This document shows positions 16,279-23,732 of a DNA stretch of 64,000 nucleotides, piece after piece. The notes below the pieces were generated by a model, which had not been told where the DNA came from, did not search any database, and saw nothing but the letters and a program-made list of their open reading frames with translations. The first letter of the stretch is position 1. Each line of letters opens with the position of its first letter. The stretch comes from Bog-756 sp963727955. GTDB taxonomy: Bacteria > Actinomycetota > Acidimicrobiia > Acidimicrobiales > RAAP-2. The DNA lies in assembly GCA_963727955.1 (NCBI GenBank), contig CAVSII010000005.1, forward strand, positions 62,001-126,000, given 5' to 3'. The position numbers and the translations under genes are program-made.

Positions 16279-17196
16279 TCATGTCCGGGAGGGACCGATC
16301 ACCGATCCGCCGTAGCGTTCCAAACCCTCGAGGGCCTGGGCCAGTGATCCGCCGGGAACCGAGACCCCGACCCAGGTCACGCCCAGCGATGCCAGCTGGT
16401 CGAGTGCGACCCTATGAGGGTCGGCATCGAAGTTCTCGCCCAGCCTGCCCCCGGCCGCCGTGGAGAAGGCGACGTCGATGTCCGACCGCGAACGTCCTTC
16501 TTCCTCCACGAAACGCCAGAGCTCGTCGAGCATGGCGGTGAGGTCGTCGACGGTTTCGAGCGGCGGCGTCTTGGTGGTTGCCGACAGAGACCGTGGTGCG
16601 GGGAAGGGCGACCAGCCGTCGCCGTACCGGGCGACCCTGCGTCGGGACAGTTGGCTGTTACCCCCGATCCATATCGGCGGTACGGTCCGGGGCTTCGGAT
16701 TGGCTGTCAGCCCCTTGGCGCTTATGCCGGTTCCTTCGAATGAGAAGTCGTCCTCGGTCCACATCCCCCGCAGGACATCGATGGCCTGGTCGAACAGAGC
16801 GTTGCGTTGTTCGAAGTCGATCCCCAGACCCCGGTACTCGCCACGCAGATAGCCGGTGGCCACGGCCAGGGTGAAGCGGTCACCGGACAACATGGCCAGG
16901 GTGGCCACCATTTTGGCGATGATCAGGGGGTGGCGGTAGGGGAGCACGACGATGTTGGGGATCAGGCGGATCCGTTCGGTGACCGCCGCACAGAAGGTCA
17001 GCGCCACAAAGGGATCGAGGGCGTCGTGCCCGCCGGCCTTGAGCCACCGATCGGTCGGCGCCGGGTGGTCGGTGAACCCGATGCCGTCGAACCCGGCGGC
17101 CTCGGCTGTTCGAGCGAAAGTCGTGACAGCTTCCCTGGTCATGAGCTCCGGACTGGCCGGATGGGTGATCAAGGGGTAGGTGACGGAGAATTTCAT
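16279..17196 (-). CDS. LLM-class (probable F420-dependent) oxidoreductase
   Basis: About 305 residues from the ATG at 17196, which has GGAG 5 nt upstream. A longer frame to 17541 is Arg/Pro-rich and not coding. The bacterial-luciferase-like TIM barrel shows FARTAEAAGFDGIGFTDH, a core block with RIRLIPNIVVLPYRHPLIIAKMVATL, and LAVATGYLRGEYRGLGIDF, as in F420-dependent TIGR03619-type proteins. F420 rather than FMN is inferred from family and phylum. The substrate is unknown and neighbours do not help. Confidence 0.87.
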   Translation of the reverse strand: MKFSVTYPLITHPASPELMTREAVTTFARTAEAAGFDGIGFTDHPAPTDRWLKAGGHDALDPFVALTFCAAVTERIRLIPNIVVLPYRHPLIIAKMVATLAMLSGDRFTLAVATGYLRGEYRGLGIDFEQRNALFDQAIDVLRGMWTEDDFSFEGTGISAKGLTANPKPRTVPPIWIGGNSQLSRRRVARYGDGWSPFPAPRSLSATTKTPPLETVDDLTAMLDELWRFVEEEGRSRSDIDVAFSTAAGGRLGENFDADPHRVALDQLASLGVTWVGVSVPGGSLAQALEGLERYGGSVIGPSRT

Positions 17197-17364
17197 CAGG
17201 GCTCCAAGCCTTACGGGGTGCCCCGGGTCGAGAGGCCGAGGTTGAGCACGCACCGTAACCCGGTCGTCTCGGCGGCGCCTGCAGCGCGGTGTGGCACACG
17301 TGGCCGCAACGGTATCCGGGTGTCGGGCGCGGCCGCGGCACGACGGGCGAGCTGAGCAGGCAGA

Positions 17365-17466
17365 ATGGATAAGGAAGAAATCCTGAGGTTGGCCGCGCTG
17401 GGACCGGCGGACCGAGGGAGTGCGGGCCAGAAGGGCACGCACGACAGGCAGGACAGGAGACAGTGA
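17365..17466 (+). CDS. Possible 33-codon upstream small ORF
   Basis: An ATG at 17365 opens a short frame starting MDKEEILRLAALGPADRG. It ends at a TGA only two bases before the ATG of the Bax-inhibitor-like gene, and the last codons overlap that gene's ribosome-binding site. It could be a leader peptide giving translational coupling, or chance. No homology is recognised. Confidence 0.25.
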   Translation: MDKEEILRLAALGPADRGSAGQKGTHDRQDRRQ

Positions 17467-17468
17467 CC

Positions 17469-18227
17469 ATGGCAACGGCCAATCGGGGATCGTTCGGATC
17501 GGCATCGAACTACCAGCGGATGGTGGAGGCCTACGGGCCACCCTACTCGGGCGGTTCCACCGCCCTTCTGGAGCCGCCCAGCCCCGACCTTCCCGCCACC
17601 CGCACGTTCACTGCCGAGGGCGCTTTCAACAAAGCCGGGCTCCTCGGAGCCCTGGCCCTGGTTCTCGGCGGCCTGGCCTATGTAGCCGATCTGCCCCTGG
17701 GTCTGGTGTGGCCACTGTTGCTGGTGGCCCTGGGAGCCGGGTTGTGGGCCTCCTTCCGACCAGCGAAGGCCAAGGTTCTGGCCCCGGTGTTCGCCGTCTG
17801 TGAAGGCGCTCTCCTCGGTGTGCTTTCCCGCTTCTACGCCAACCAGGGCCAGCACGTGGTCACCCTGGCCGTGGTCGGGACGGTAGCCGTAGTGGCCGGC
17901 GTGTGGTTCTGCTACCGCACCGGTCTGGTGCGGGTCGGCCACCGTTTCGTCCAGGCCACCATGGTGGCCACGGTCGGCTTTCTGGCCGTGATCGTCGTGT
18001 CCATCCTCACCGGATGGGGGGCGTCGGGACTGGGCGGCGTGGTCATCTTCGGCGTCCTCTACCTGTTTCTGGCCGTGATGAACCTGTTCGTCGACTTCGA
18101 CTACGCCTACCAGGCCCAGGCCAGCCAGATCAGCGCCGACGCCGAGTGGTACTCGGCCTTTTCGCTGTTGCTGTCGTCGGCCATGGTCTACCTGGCTCTG
18201 CTGCGTATCTTCGGCGGCCGACGCTAG
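17469..18227 (+). CDS. Bax inhibitor-1/YccA-family membrane protein
   Basis: About 252 residues from the ATG at 17469 (AGGAG 9 nt upstream); a GTG at 17463 is an alternative. After a cytosolic N-terminus (FTAEGAFNKAGLLGALAL) there are about seven hydrophobic helices. The family hallmarks are the conserved acidic region FVDFDYAYQAQ late in the protein and EGALLGVLSRFY in the middle. Members are proposed to form pH-sensitive calcium leak channels. It stands alone, converging on the response regulator gene. Confidence 0.88.
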   Translation: MATANRGSFGSASNYQRMVEAYGPPYSGGSTALLEPPSPDLPATRTFTAEGAFNKAGLLGALALVLGGLAYVADLPLGLVWPLLLVALGAGLWASFRPAKAKVLAPVFAVCEGALLGVLSRFYANQGQHVVTLAVVGTVAVVAGVWFCYRTGLVRVGHRFVQATMVATVGFLAVIVVSILTGWGASGLGGVVIFGVLYLFLAVMNLFVDFDYAYQAQASQISADAEWYSAFSLLLSSAMVYLALLRIFGGRR

Positions 18228-18279
18228 AAAAGGGCACGGCCATGGTCAGGCCAATCGGAGGGGATCGTCTGCGTACCCC

Positions 18280-18939
18280 TCAGACCAGTCGTCGCTCGGT
18301 GGCCCAGCGGGTGAGCTCGTGCCGGGTGGACAGCTGGAGCTTCCTGAGCACGGAGGAGACGTGGGACTCGACCGTCTTGGTCGAGATGATCAGGTCGCGG
18401 GCCACTTCCTTGTAGGTGTAGCCGCGGGCAATGAGACGTAGGACCTCACGCTCGCGGGGGGAGAGCTGGTCCAACTCGGGATCGAGCCCTGCCGCCGGGG
18501 CAGAGCCGGACCCGTCGGCGAAGGCATCGAGCACGAAACCGGCCAGACGCGGGGAGAAGACGGCATCCCCCGCCTTCACCGCGTGCACCGCCTGGAGCAG
18601 CTCCGGACCCGAAATGGTCTTGGTGACATAGCCCCGGGCTCCGGCCCGGATCACCGCGATCACATCTTCGGGGGCGTCGGACACCGATAGGGCCAGGAAG
18701 CGCACCTCGGGATGGTGGGGCAGGACGGCGGCCAGCACCGCCTGGCCACCTCCGCCGGGCAGGTGTACGTCGAGCAGAACCACGTCGGGAGTCCGTTCAC
18801 CGATCAGCTCGATGGCCGCCGCCACCTCGTCGGCCTCCCCTACCAGGTCGACCTGGTCTCCCAGCTCCACCCGCACCCCCGAGCGGAACATGGCGTGGTC
18901 ATCCACCAGAAACACCCGGGGCCGCTCGCCCGTGCTCAC
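18280..18939 (-). CDS. LuxR/NarL-type response regulator
   Basis: 219 residues. The receiver domain (1-120) has DDHAMF at the acidic pocket, phospho-acceptor Asp in VVLLDVHLPGGG, and the conserved Thr/Ser and Lys (VTKTISG). The C-terminal HTH is LSPREREVLRLIARGYTYKEVARDLIISTKTVESHVSSVLRKL. Its GTG start overlaps the kinase stop (GTGA). It should bind DNA after phosphorylation by that kinase. Confidence 0.94.
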   Translation of the reverse strand: MSTGERPRVFLVDDHAMFRSGVRVELGDQVDLVGEADEVAAAIELIGERTPDVVLLDVHLPGGGGQAVLAAVLPHHPEVRFLALSVSDAPEDVIAVIRAGARGYVTKTISGPELLQAVHAVKAGDAVFSPRLAGFVLDAFADGSGSAPAAGLDPELDQLSPREREVLRLIARGYTYKEVARDLIISTKTVESHVSSVLRKLQLSTRHELTRWATERRLV

Positions 18940-20390
18940 GCCGTCAGCTCGAGGCGTGCCATGGACAGTTCGATCTCCGTTCCCCGGCCGGGCGCCGACC
19001 GGACAGCCACCGAACCGTCGAACCGAGCCATCCGGGCCCGAATGGACTGGGCAATCCCCTGCCGGTCGTCGGGCACGGCACCGGGGTCGAACCCCCGACC
19101 CCGGTCACGCACGAAAACGGTGACCGCCCGCGGCTCGACCTCGCAGTAGATCGAGACATCTGACGCTCCCGACCATTTCGCCGCGTTCACTGTGGCCTCG
19201 CGGGCGGCGTCCAGAAGTGCTCTCAATCGATCGTTCAGCGGGCAGTCCCCGACCACCACCACCTGCACCGTGATCCCGTGGTCGGTCTCGACCAGCGCCT
19301 GGATGAGGGTGATGGCTTCGGCCATGGTCACCGCTTCTGCGGCCACGGAGCCGGGGGGCCGACCTTCGAACAGCCACGAACGGAGTTCGCGCTCTTGGAT
19401 CCGGGCCAGCCGGGTCACCTGTTGGGGATCGTTGGCAGAGCGCTGGATGAGGGCCAGGGTCTGGAGGACCGAGTCGTGGACATGGGCCGCCATCTCTGCG
19501 CGCTCCTCGGCCAGGGCCCGCGATTGGCGCTCCGATATCAGGTCGCGCACCAGGCTGATCCACCACGGTCCGAAAATGACCACGATGGAGGCCATTACCA
19601 GGAGGGCGCCGAAGACGGGCAGGAAGGTCGCGGTGGTCGGATGTCCGCCGAGCAGGAGGAGCAGCCCGCCGATTCCGATCATGATCCCGAGAGCGATGCG
19701 GACGATCACCGAGGTCCGGGTGTGGCGGTCTTCCCCGGTTCGGAACATCGGGATCAGGTCGTCGTTGATCCACAGCCGCTCGTCGTGGCTGGCATTGCGG
19801 CGGATGAGGACGACGGCCCCGGCGGCCAGGAAGAGCGGCCAGCCGAAGGAGCCCACGAAGCCCAGGTGGAGTCCGGCCGCCACGATCTGGATCACGATCA
19901 GGAGGGGGATGATGGCGGCGACCAACCGAATTCCCCGGCGGTCGGCCACCGCCCGGGAGAAGATGCTGGTGGTCTCTCCTTCGAGCGGGACGAACAACCA
20001 GGCCAGGGCGTAGGCCAGGACCCCCGCCCCGCTGGCCAGGGAGAGCAGGACGAAGGCGATCCGGACCAGGGTGACGTCGATGCCGGTGGTGGCCGACAGA
20101 CCACCGCACACCCCGGCGACCACCCGGGTGTCCGGGCTGCGGCGGAATCGACCCCTCCTGTGGCCGTGGTTCCTCAGGCGCAACGGGCCCCGGTGGAGAC
20201 TCCCGATGGGAGGTCCCCACGACTCGTGCCACGGACGGCCCCGGCGGAATCCACCGTGCCCGGTGGGCGGAGGAGGGTCCGGCGGGCCGGGCGCCTGGGT
20301 GGGGGAATCGGTGGGCTTGGCGATAATCGATGATCGCGCACCCCCTGGTGCCGGGCCAACAGGGACATCCCTGATCCGACCGGGCCGCAT
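18936..20390 (-). CDS. PspC-domain sensor histidine kinase
   Basis: 484 residues if started at 20390. The first 80 or so residues are Pro/Arg-rich, so a later start is possible. A PspC domain follows (TRVVAGVCGGLSATTGID ... LAYALAWLFVPLEGE, about 88-140), then several membrane helices. The HisKA_3-type dimerisation helix is ERAEMAAHVHDSVLQTLALIQ, and a HATPase domain has NAAKWSGASDV and DRGRGFDP near the end. It forms a two-component system with the overlapping response regulator. Divergent PspC and DUF1707 genes suggest a cell-envelope stress role. Confidence 0.9.
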   Translation of the reverse strand: MRPGRIRDVPVGPAPGGARSSIIAKPTDSPTQAPGPPDPPPPTGHGGFRRGRPWHESWGPPIGSLHRGPLRLRNHGHRRGRFRRSPDTRVVAGVCGGLSATTGIDVTLVRIAFVLLSLASGAGVLAYALAWLFVPLEGETTSIFSRAVADRRGIRLVAAIIPLLIVIQIVAAGLHLGFVGSFGWPLFLAAGAVVLIRRNASHDERLWINDDLIPMFRTGEDRHTRTSVIVRIALGIMIGIGGLLLLLGGHPTTATFLPVFGALLVMASIVVIFGPWWISLVRDLISERQSRALAEERAEMAAHVHDSVLQTLALIQRSANDPQQVTRLARIQERELRSWLFEGRPPGSVAAEAVTMAEAITLIQALVETDHGITVQVVVVGDCPLNDRLRALLDAAREATVNAAKWSGASDVSIYCEVEPRAVTVFVRDRGRGFDPGAVPDDRQGIAQSIRARMARFDGSVAVRSAPGRGTEIELSMARLELTA

Positions 20391-20452
20391 TCAGGGTCGC
20401 ATCAGGGACGTGCCCGATATCGGTTCGGCCGGCCGGCCGTCAGGCTGACGGC

Positions 20453-20755
20453 ATGACCGCTCCCACAGACTCCAACCCGCCACCATCGGACCCCGGTTCC
20501 CCGCCACCAGATCCGGACCAGCGCGGGATGCGCCTCCACCGCATCGGGTCTGGGCGCATGGTCGCCGGGGTCGCCGCCGGATTGGCCGACTACCTCGACG
20601 TCGATCCCGCCCTGGTGCGGGTGGGCTTCGTCGCTCTGACCCTGATGGGCGGTATCGCCGTGCCTCTCTACCTGGCCGGCTGGCTTCTCATCCCCGACGA
20701 GGGTTCCGAGCACTCAGTGGCCGAGGACATGCTCGGCCACCAGTTCACCCACTGA
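20453..20755 (+). CDS. Small PspC-domain membrane protein
   Basis: 100 residues. After a proline-rich 25-residue N-terminus the PspC domain reads RMVAGVAAGLADYLDVDPALVRVGFVALTLMGG, then a membrane helix (AVPLYLAGWLLIP) and a short acidic tail. It is divergent from the PspC kinase, which carries the same domain, and 63 bp apart from it. Such proteins are linked to envelope stress in actinobacteria and are often targets of this type of two-component system. Confidence 0.88.
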   Translation: MTAPTDSNPPPSDPGSPPPDPDQRGMRLHRIGSGRMVAGVAAGLADYLDVDPALVRVGFVALTLMGGIAVPLYLAGWLLIPDEGSEHSVAEDMLGHQFTH

Positions 20756-20802
20756 TACCGACGACTTACACCCACGATTGGTCCGAGCCAAGGAGACACG
20801 CC

Positions 20803-21258
20803 ATGCGCTACCGATGGGATCCCGCCTACCCGGGCTCCACCCGCCGAACAGGTCCCGACGACGGTGCGGGGCTCCGCGTCTCGGACGCCGAACGCAACGA
20901 GGTGGCCGAGAAGCTGTCACGTCACTTCGCCGACGGGCGGCTCGACCAGGCCGAGTTCAAGACCAGGCTTGACCGGGCCCTCGGGGCGGTCACCCGCGGC
21001 GATCTCGACGGCCTGTTCCACGACCTGCCGCGGCTGACCGACGATCCGGAGCCGCCCAAGCCCCCCCGTAGGGGTTTCCTGCCTGTGGCGGTACTCGTGG
21101 TGGTGGCCGCGGTGGTGGCCGGCGCCGTCGTCTCGACCATCCACGTGACATGGGTCCTCGTCGTGCTGCTCGGGCTCTTCGTCTGGCAGCGGGCCGGGCG
21201 CCGCCGGCGATTCGTACCCGACTCGAGGGACGTCCGGCCCTATGGGCCTCCGCGGTGA
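20803..21258 (+). CDS. DUF1707 (SHOCT-like) membrane protein
   Basis: 151 residues with AAGGAG 7 nt before the ATG. The DUF1707 domain (about 25-80) is RVSDAERNEVAEKLSRHFADGRLDQAEFKTRLDRAL ... DLDGLFHDLPRL. Two hydrophobic helices follow (LPVAVLVVVAAVVAGAVV and WVLVVLLGLFVW). It is 47 nt downstream of the PspC gene and likely in the same transcript. DUF1707 is a short helical domain of unknown binding partner, frequent beside PspC genes. Confidence 0.88.
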   Translation: MRYRWDPAYPGSTRRTGPDDGAGLRVSDAERNEVAEKLSRHFADGRLDQAEFKTRLDRALGAVTRGDLDGLFHDLPRLTDDPEPPKPPRRGFLPVAVLVVVAAVVAGAVVSTIHVTWVLVVLLGLFVWQRAGRRRRFVPDSRDVRPYGPPR

Positions 21259-21332
21259 ACGAGTCGGAGTCGGCCTCCTCCGCCTCGGACAGCGCTACCC
21301 CGGCACGCGCCCTCGGCCGTCCGTCCCCATCC

Positions 21333-21368
21333 GGTGCACTGGGCTCAGAAGGTGTGCTGGGCTCAGGA
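21333..21368. repeat. 18-bp tandem repeat over the GH18 stop codon
   Basis: Two adjacent copies of GGTGYRCTGGGCTCAGRA (21333-21350, 21351-21368) match at 15 of 18 positions, with a partial third copy after. The stop codon of the GH18 gene is inside the second copy, so the protein's C-terminus may have been shortened or extended by slippage. Confidence 0.7.
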
Positions 21369-22421
21369 GGCGTACTGGCTGAGCAGGTCGGTGAATGCGT
21401 AAGCGGCCTGGTCGATCCCGCTGCAGCTGCCCGCCTTGGTGGAAAGACCGGCCGCGCACGGTCGATCACGGTTGACGGCCCAGAAAGTCAGCCGGGCGAG
21501 GTGCTCCGTGTCGGCGAAGTTGAGGATTTGCTGAAAGTCGGCGACGGAGACCGTCTCGTCGCTTTCGTCGGTCTCGCCGTTCATGGAGGAGACGCCGAGG
21601 TGGGCGTAGGCCTCAGCTGCTGACTCACCGTAGGCGGAGGCCATGTCGGCCTCGAGGCCTTCTGCCGCCTGAATGGACACGGTCCCCATGTCGCTGACCG
21701 GCGCACCGAAATCGAAGGGCATGATCGTCCATGCGTAGGGTTGGAACCCGAGGGCGGCTGCCTGCTCGATCATGGCTTCGCCGTCGGCATCCGGACCGGA
21801 TTGGTTGGTGCCGAAGGTGACCGATATTTCGAGCGTGGGGTCCTCCTGTTGGAGATCGGCCAGTGCCTCGATGACCCGCTCGCGGACTGTTGTCTTGGTG
21901 AACTCGGTGTGCTCGATGTCGATGTCGATAGCGGACAGCCCGTAGTCGTCGACCACCTGTTGGTAGGCAGCGGTCAGGGCGGGCACTGTCTTGCAGGCGG
22001 CACCGAGCTTGGATCCGCTCCATCCCCCGAACGACACGTCTACGTCCCCGCCTGCCGATCGGACAGCGGCGATGGCCGCCGCATCGCTCCCGCCCAGCAG
22101 AGGCCGCGACCCGTCCCACTCGGGATGACAGCCCTTGTGGGCGAGGATGAAGGCGAGGGTCAGGTCGTGGATACCGGTGGCGCTGAGGACATCGGCCGGC
22201 GGCTGCGGGTCTCCCCAACCCAGGTATTCGTAGGGAGCGGCCATGGCGGTGGGTTGCGACCCGTCGGAAACAGCTGGCTTTGCGCCGGCAGGATCGGACC
22301 GGGTCGTGATCGGAGTGGTGGCGCCGGATAGGCCGGCCGGCGGGGCCGCCACCACCAGCAGGGCCAGCAGGGCCCCGGTGATGGCCGCCCACCGTGCTCC
22401 GATCTTTCTCCGGTTGTTCAT
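21363..22421 (-). CDS. Secreted glycoside hydrolase family 18 (chitinase-like) protein
   Basis: 352 residues with a signal peptide (RWAAITGALLALLVVAAPPAGLSGA) and a good ribosome-binding site. The GH18 motif D-x-x-D-x-D-x-E appears as LSAIDIDIEH: the acid/base Glu is kept, while the first Asp of the motif is Ser or Ala. Further GH18 elements are VDVSFGGWSGSKLG (strand 3) and QPYAWTIMPFDFG (strand 6). It may hydrolyse chitin or N-acetylglucosamine polymers outside the cell, or only bind them. It lies 57 nt downstream of the phosphotransferase pair on the same strand. Confidence 0.85.
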   Translation of the reverse strand: MNNRRKIGARWAAITGALLALLVVAAPPAGLSGATTPITTRSDPAGAKPAVSDGSQPTAMAAPYEYLGWGDPQPPADVLSATGIHDLTLAFILAHKGCHPEWDGSRPLLGGSDAAAIAAVRSAGGDVDVSFGGWSGSKLGAACKTVPALTAAYQQVVDDYGLSAIDIDIEHTEFTKTTVRERVIEALADLQQEDPTLEISVTFGTNQSGPDADGEAMIEQAAALGFQPYAWTIMPFDFGAPVSDMGTVSIQAAEGLEADMASAYGESAAEAYAHLGVSSMNGETDESDETVSVADFQQILNFADTEHLARLTFWAVNRDRPCAAGLSTKAGSCSGIDQAAYAFTDLLSQYAS

Positions 22422-22478
22422 GGTCCCCTCCCGGCGGCCGTCAGTGGGCGTCCGGCTGGATCGTGCGGCAGGAGATGC

Positions 22479-23732
22479 CTAGCCCTGTTGCGCGGCGCGC
22501 AGCTTCTTGGCCATGGACTGCAACAGCTTCCAACCGATGGTGCCGTTCTCCTGTACCAGCGGGCGGAACTCCCAGAAGGTGAGCCCGTAACAGACGAGTT
22601 CACTCGACGCCGTGATGGTGGCCGCCCGCGGACCCTCATCGATCAGGGCGATCTCGCCGAAGTAGTCGCCGCGCTCCAGGGTTGCCTTCTCCTCGCCGTG
22701 GATCGAGACCGTGGCCTCGCCCGAATCGATGAGGAAGAAGGCCGCGCCCCCCGAGCCTTCCATCACCACCGTTTCACCTGCGGCGAAACGGCGTTCCTTG
22801 AGCAGGCCCGCGATCTGGCGGATCTCCTTCCGATCGAGGTCGGCAAAGAGGGGCACCAGCTTGAGCGTCTCCACCGGGGTGCCAATTTCGGTGGTTGACG
22901 GGGAATCCTGTTGGGGTGGTCGCCCCGTCGTCACCGCCCGGCACTGCAACAGATAGAGGGTTCCGCCGGCGAAGGCCCATTCGACGTCGCGGGCCGGACC
23001 GTAGGCTTTGTCGCACCGGTCTGCGAGCTGGCTCAGCTCTCGCAGTTGGTCCTCGTCGAGGCAGAGTTGTTCGGCCCGGTCGGCGGGGATCTTCTCCTCG
23101 ACCGTGCCTCCTGTGGCCACGGAGCGGATTGCGATCGACTTACGGCCCGGCCTGGCCTCCAGCACCTGGCCGGCGCGGTCGATCCGGTAGTTGTCCGGAA
23201 TGACAAGACCGGCGACCACGGCTTCACCCAGTCCCCAGCTGGCCTCTATGACCCGCTCGTCGGCACCGGTGATCGGATTCTCGGTGAACATGACCCCGGC
23301 CACATCGGGATCCAACAGCGTCTGGACCACAACGCCGACACTGGGGCGGGTGAAAAGACCGACCTGTTTCCGGTAGCTGATGGCCGAGTCGGAGTTGGCC
23401 GACCACCAGATCTCCCGCAGGGCCGAAGGCAGTTCCGCCGCCGTGGGCACGTTGAGAAGGGTGAGGTGCTGCCCGGCGAAGCTGGCTTCGGCGCCGTCCT
23501 CGTCGGCCGCAGAGGAGCGGACGGCCAGCGGTGCCGCCAGGGTGTGCACCGCCTTGGCCACCCTGGCGATGGCCCGTTCATCCCCCGAGGCGACAGCCTC
23601 GACGACAGAACCGGCCAATGCCACACCGGGTGGGACCCGGAGCCCTTGCCGCTCAGCCTCGCCCAGCCCCACTGCCTTCGACCCGAACAGCGAGGTCTGG
23701 CGCGCCTTGGCCAGAGGGACGACGTCTTTCAC
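22479..23732 (-). CDS. ATP-grasp subunit of a split PEP-utilising phosphotransferase, fused to a cNMP-binding domain
   Basis: 417 residues. Residues 1 to about 285 are the PEP-synthase/rifampin-phosphotransferase ATP-grasp domain: SKAVGLGEAERQGLRVPPG, LAVRSSAADEDG, SFAGQHLT, DVAGVMFTENP, EASWGLGEAVVAG and DVEWAFAGGTLYLLQCRAV. Residues about 300-415 form a cyclic-nucleotide-binding domain whose phosphate cassette FGEIALIDEGPRAAT is complete. The swivelling phosphohistidine domain is missing here and sits in the upstream gene, whose stop overlaps this start (ATGA). The ATP-grasp part would phosphorylate the partner's His using ATP, possibly gated by cAMP or cGMP. The phospho-acceptor substrate is unknown. 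Confidence 0.85.
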   Translation of the reverse strand: MKDVVPLAKARQTSLFGSKAVGLGEAERQGLRVPPGVALAGSVVEAVASGDERAIARVAKAVHTLAAPLAVRSSAADEDGAEASFAGQHLTLLNVPTAAELPSALREIWWSANSDSAISYRKQVGLFTRPSVGVVVQTLLDPDVAGVMFTENPITGADERVIEASWGLGEAVVAGLVIPDNYRIDRAGQVLEARPGRKSIAIRSVATGGTVEEKIPADRAEQLCLDEDQLRELSQLADRCDKAYGPARDVEWAFAGGTLYLLQCRAVTTGRPPQQDSPSTTEIGTPVETLKLVPLFADLDRKEIRQIAGLLKERRFAAGETVVMEGSGGAAFFLIDSGEATVSIHGEEKATLERGDYFGEIALIDEGPRAATITASSELVCYGLTFWEFRPLVQENGTIGWKLLQSMAKKLRAAQQG

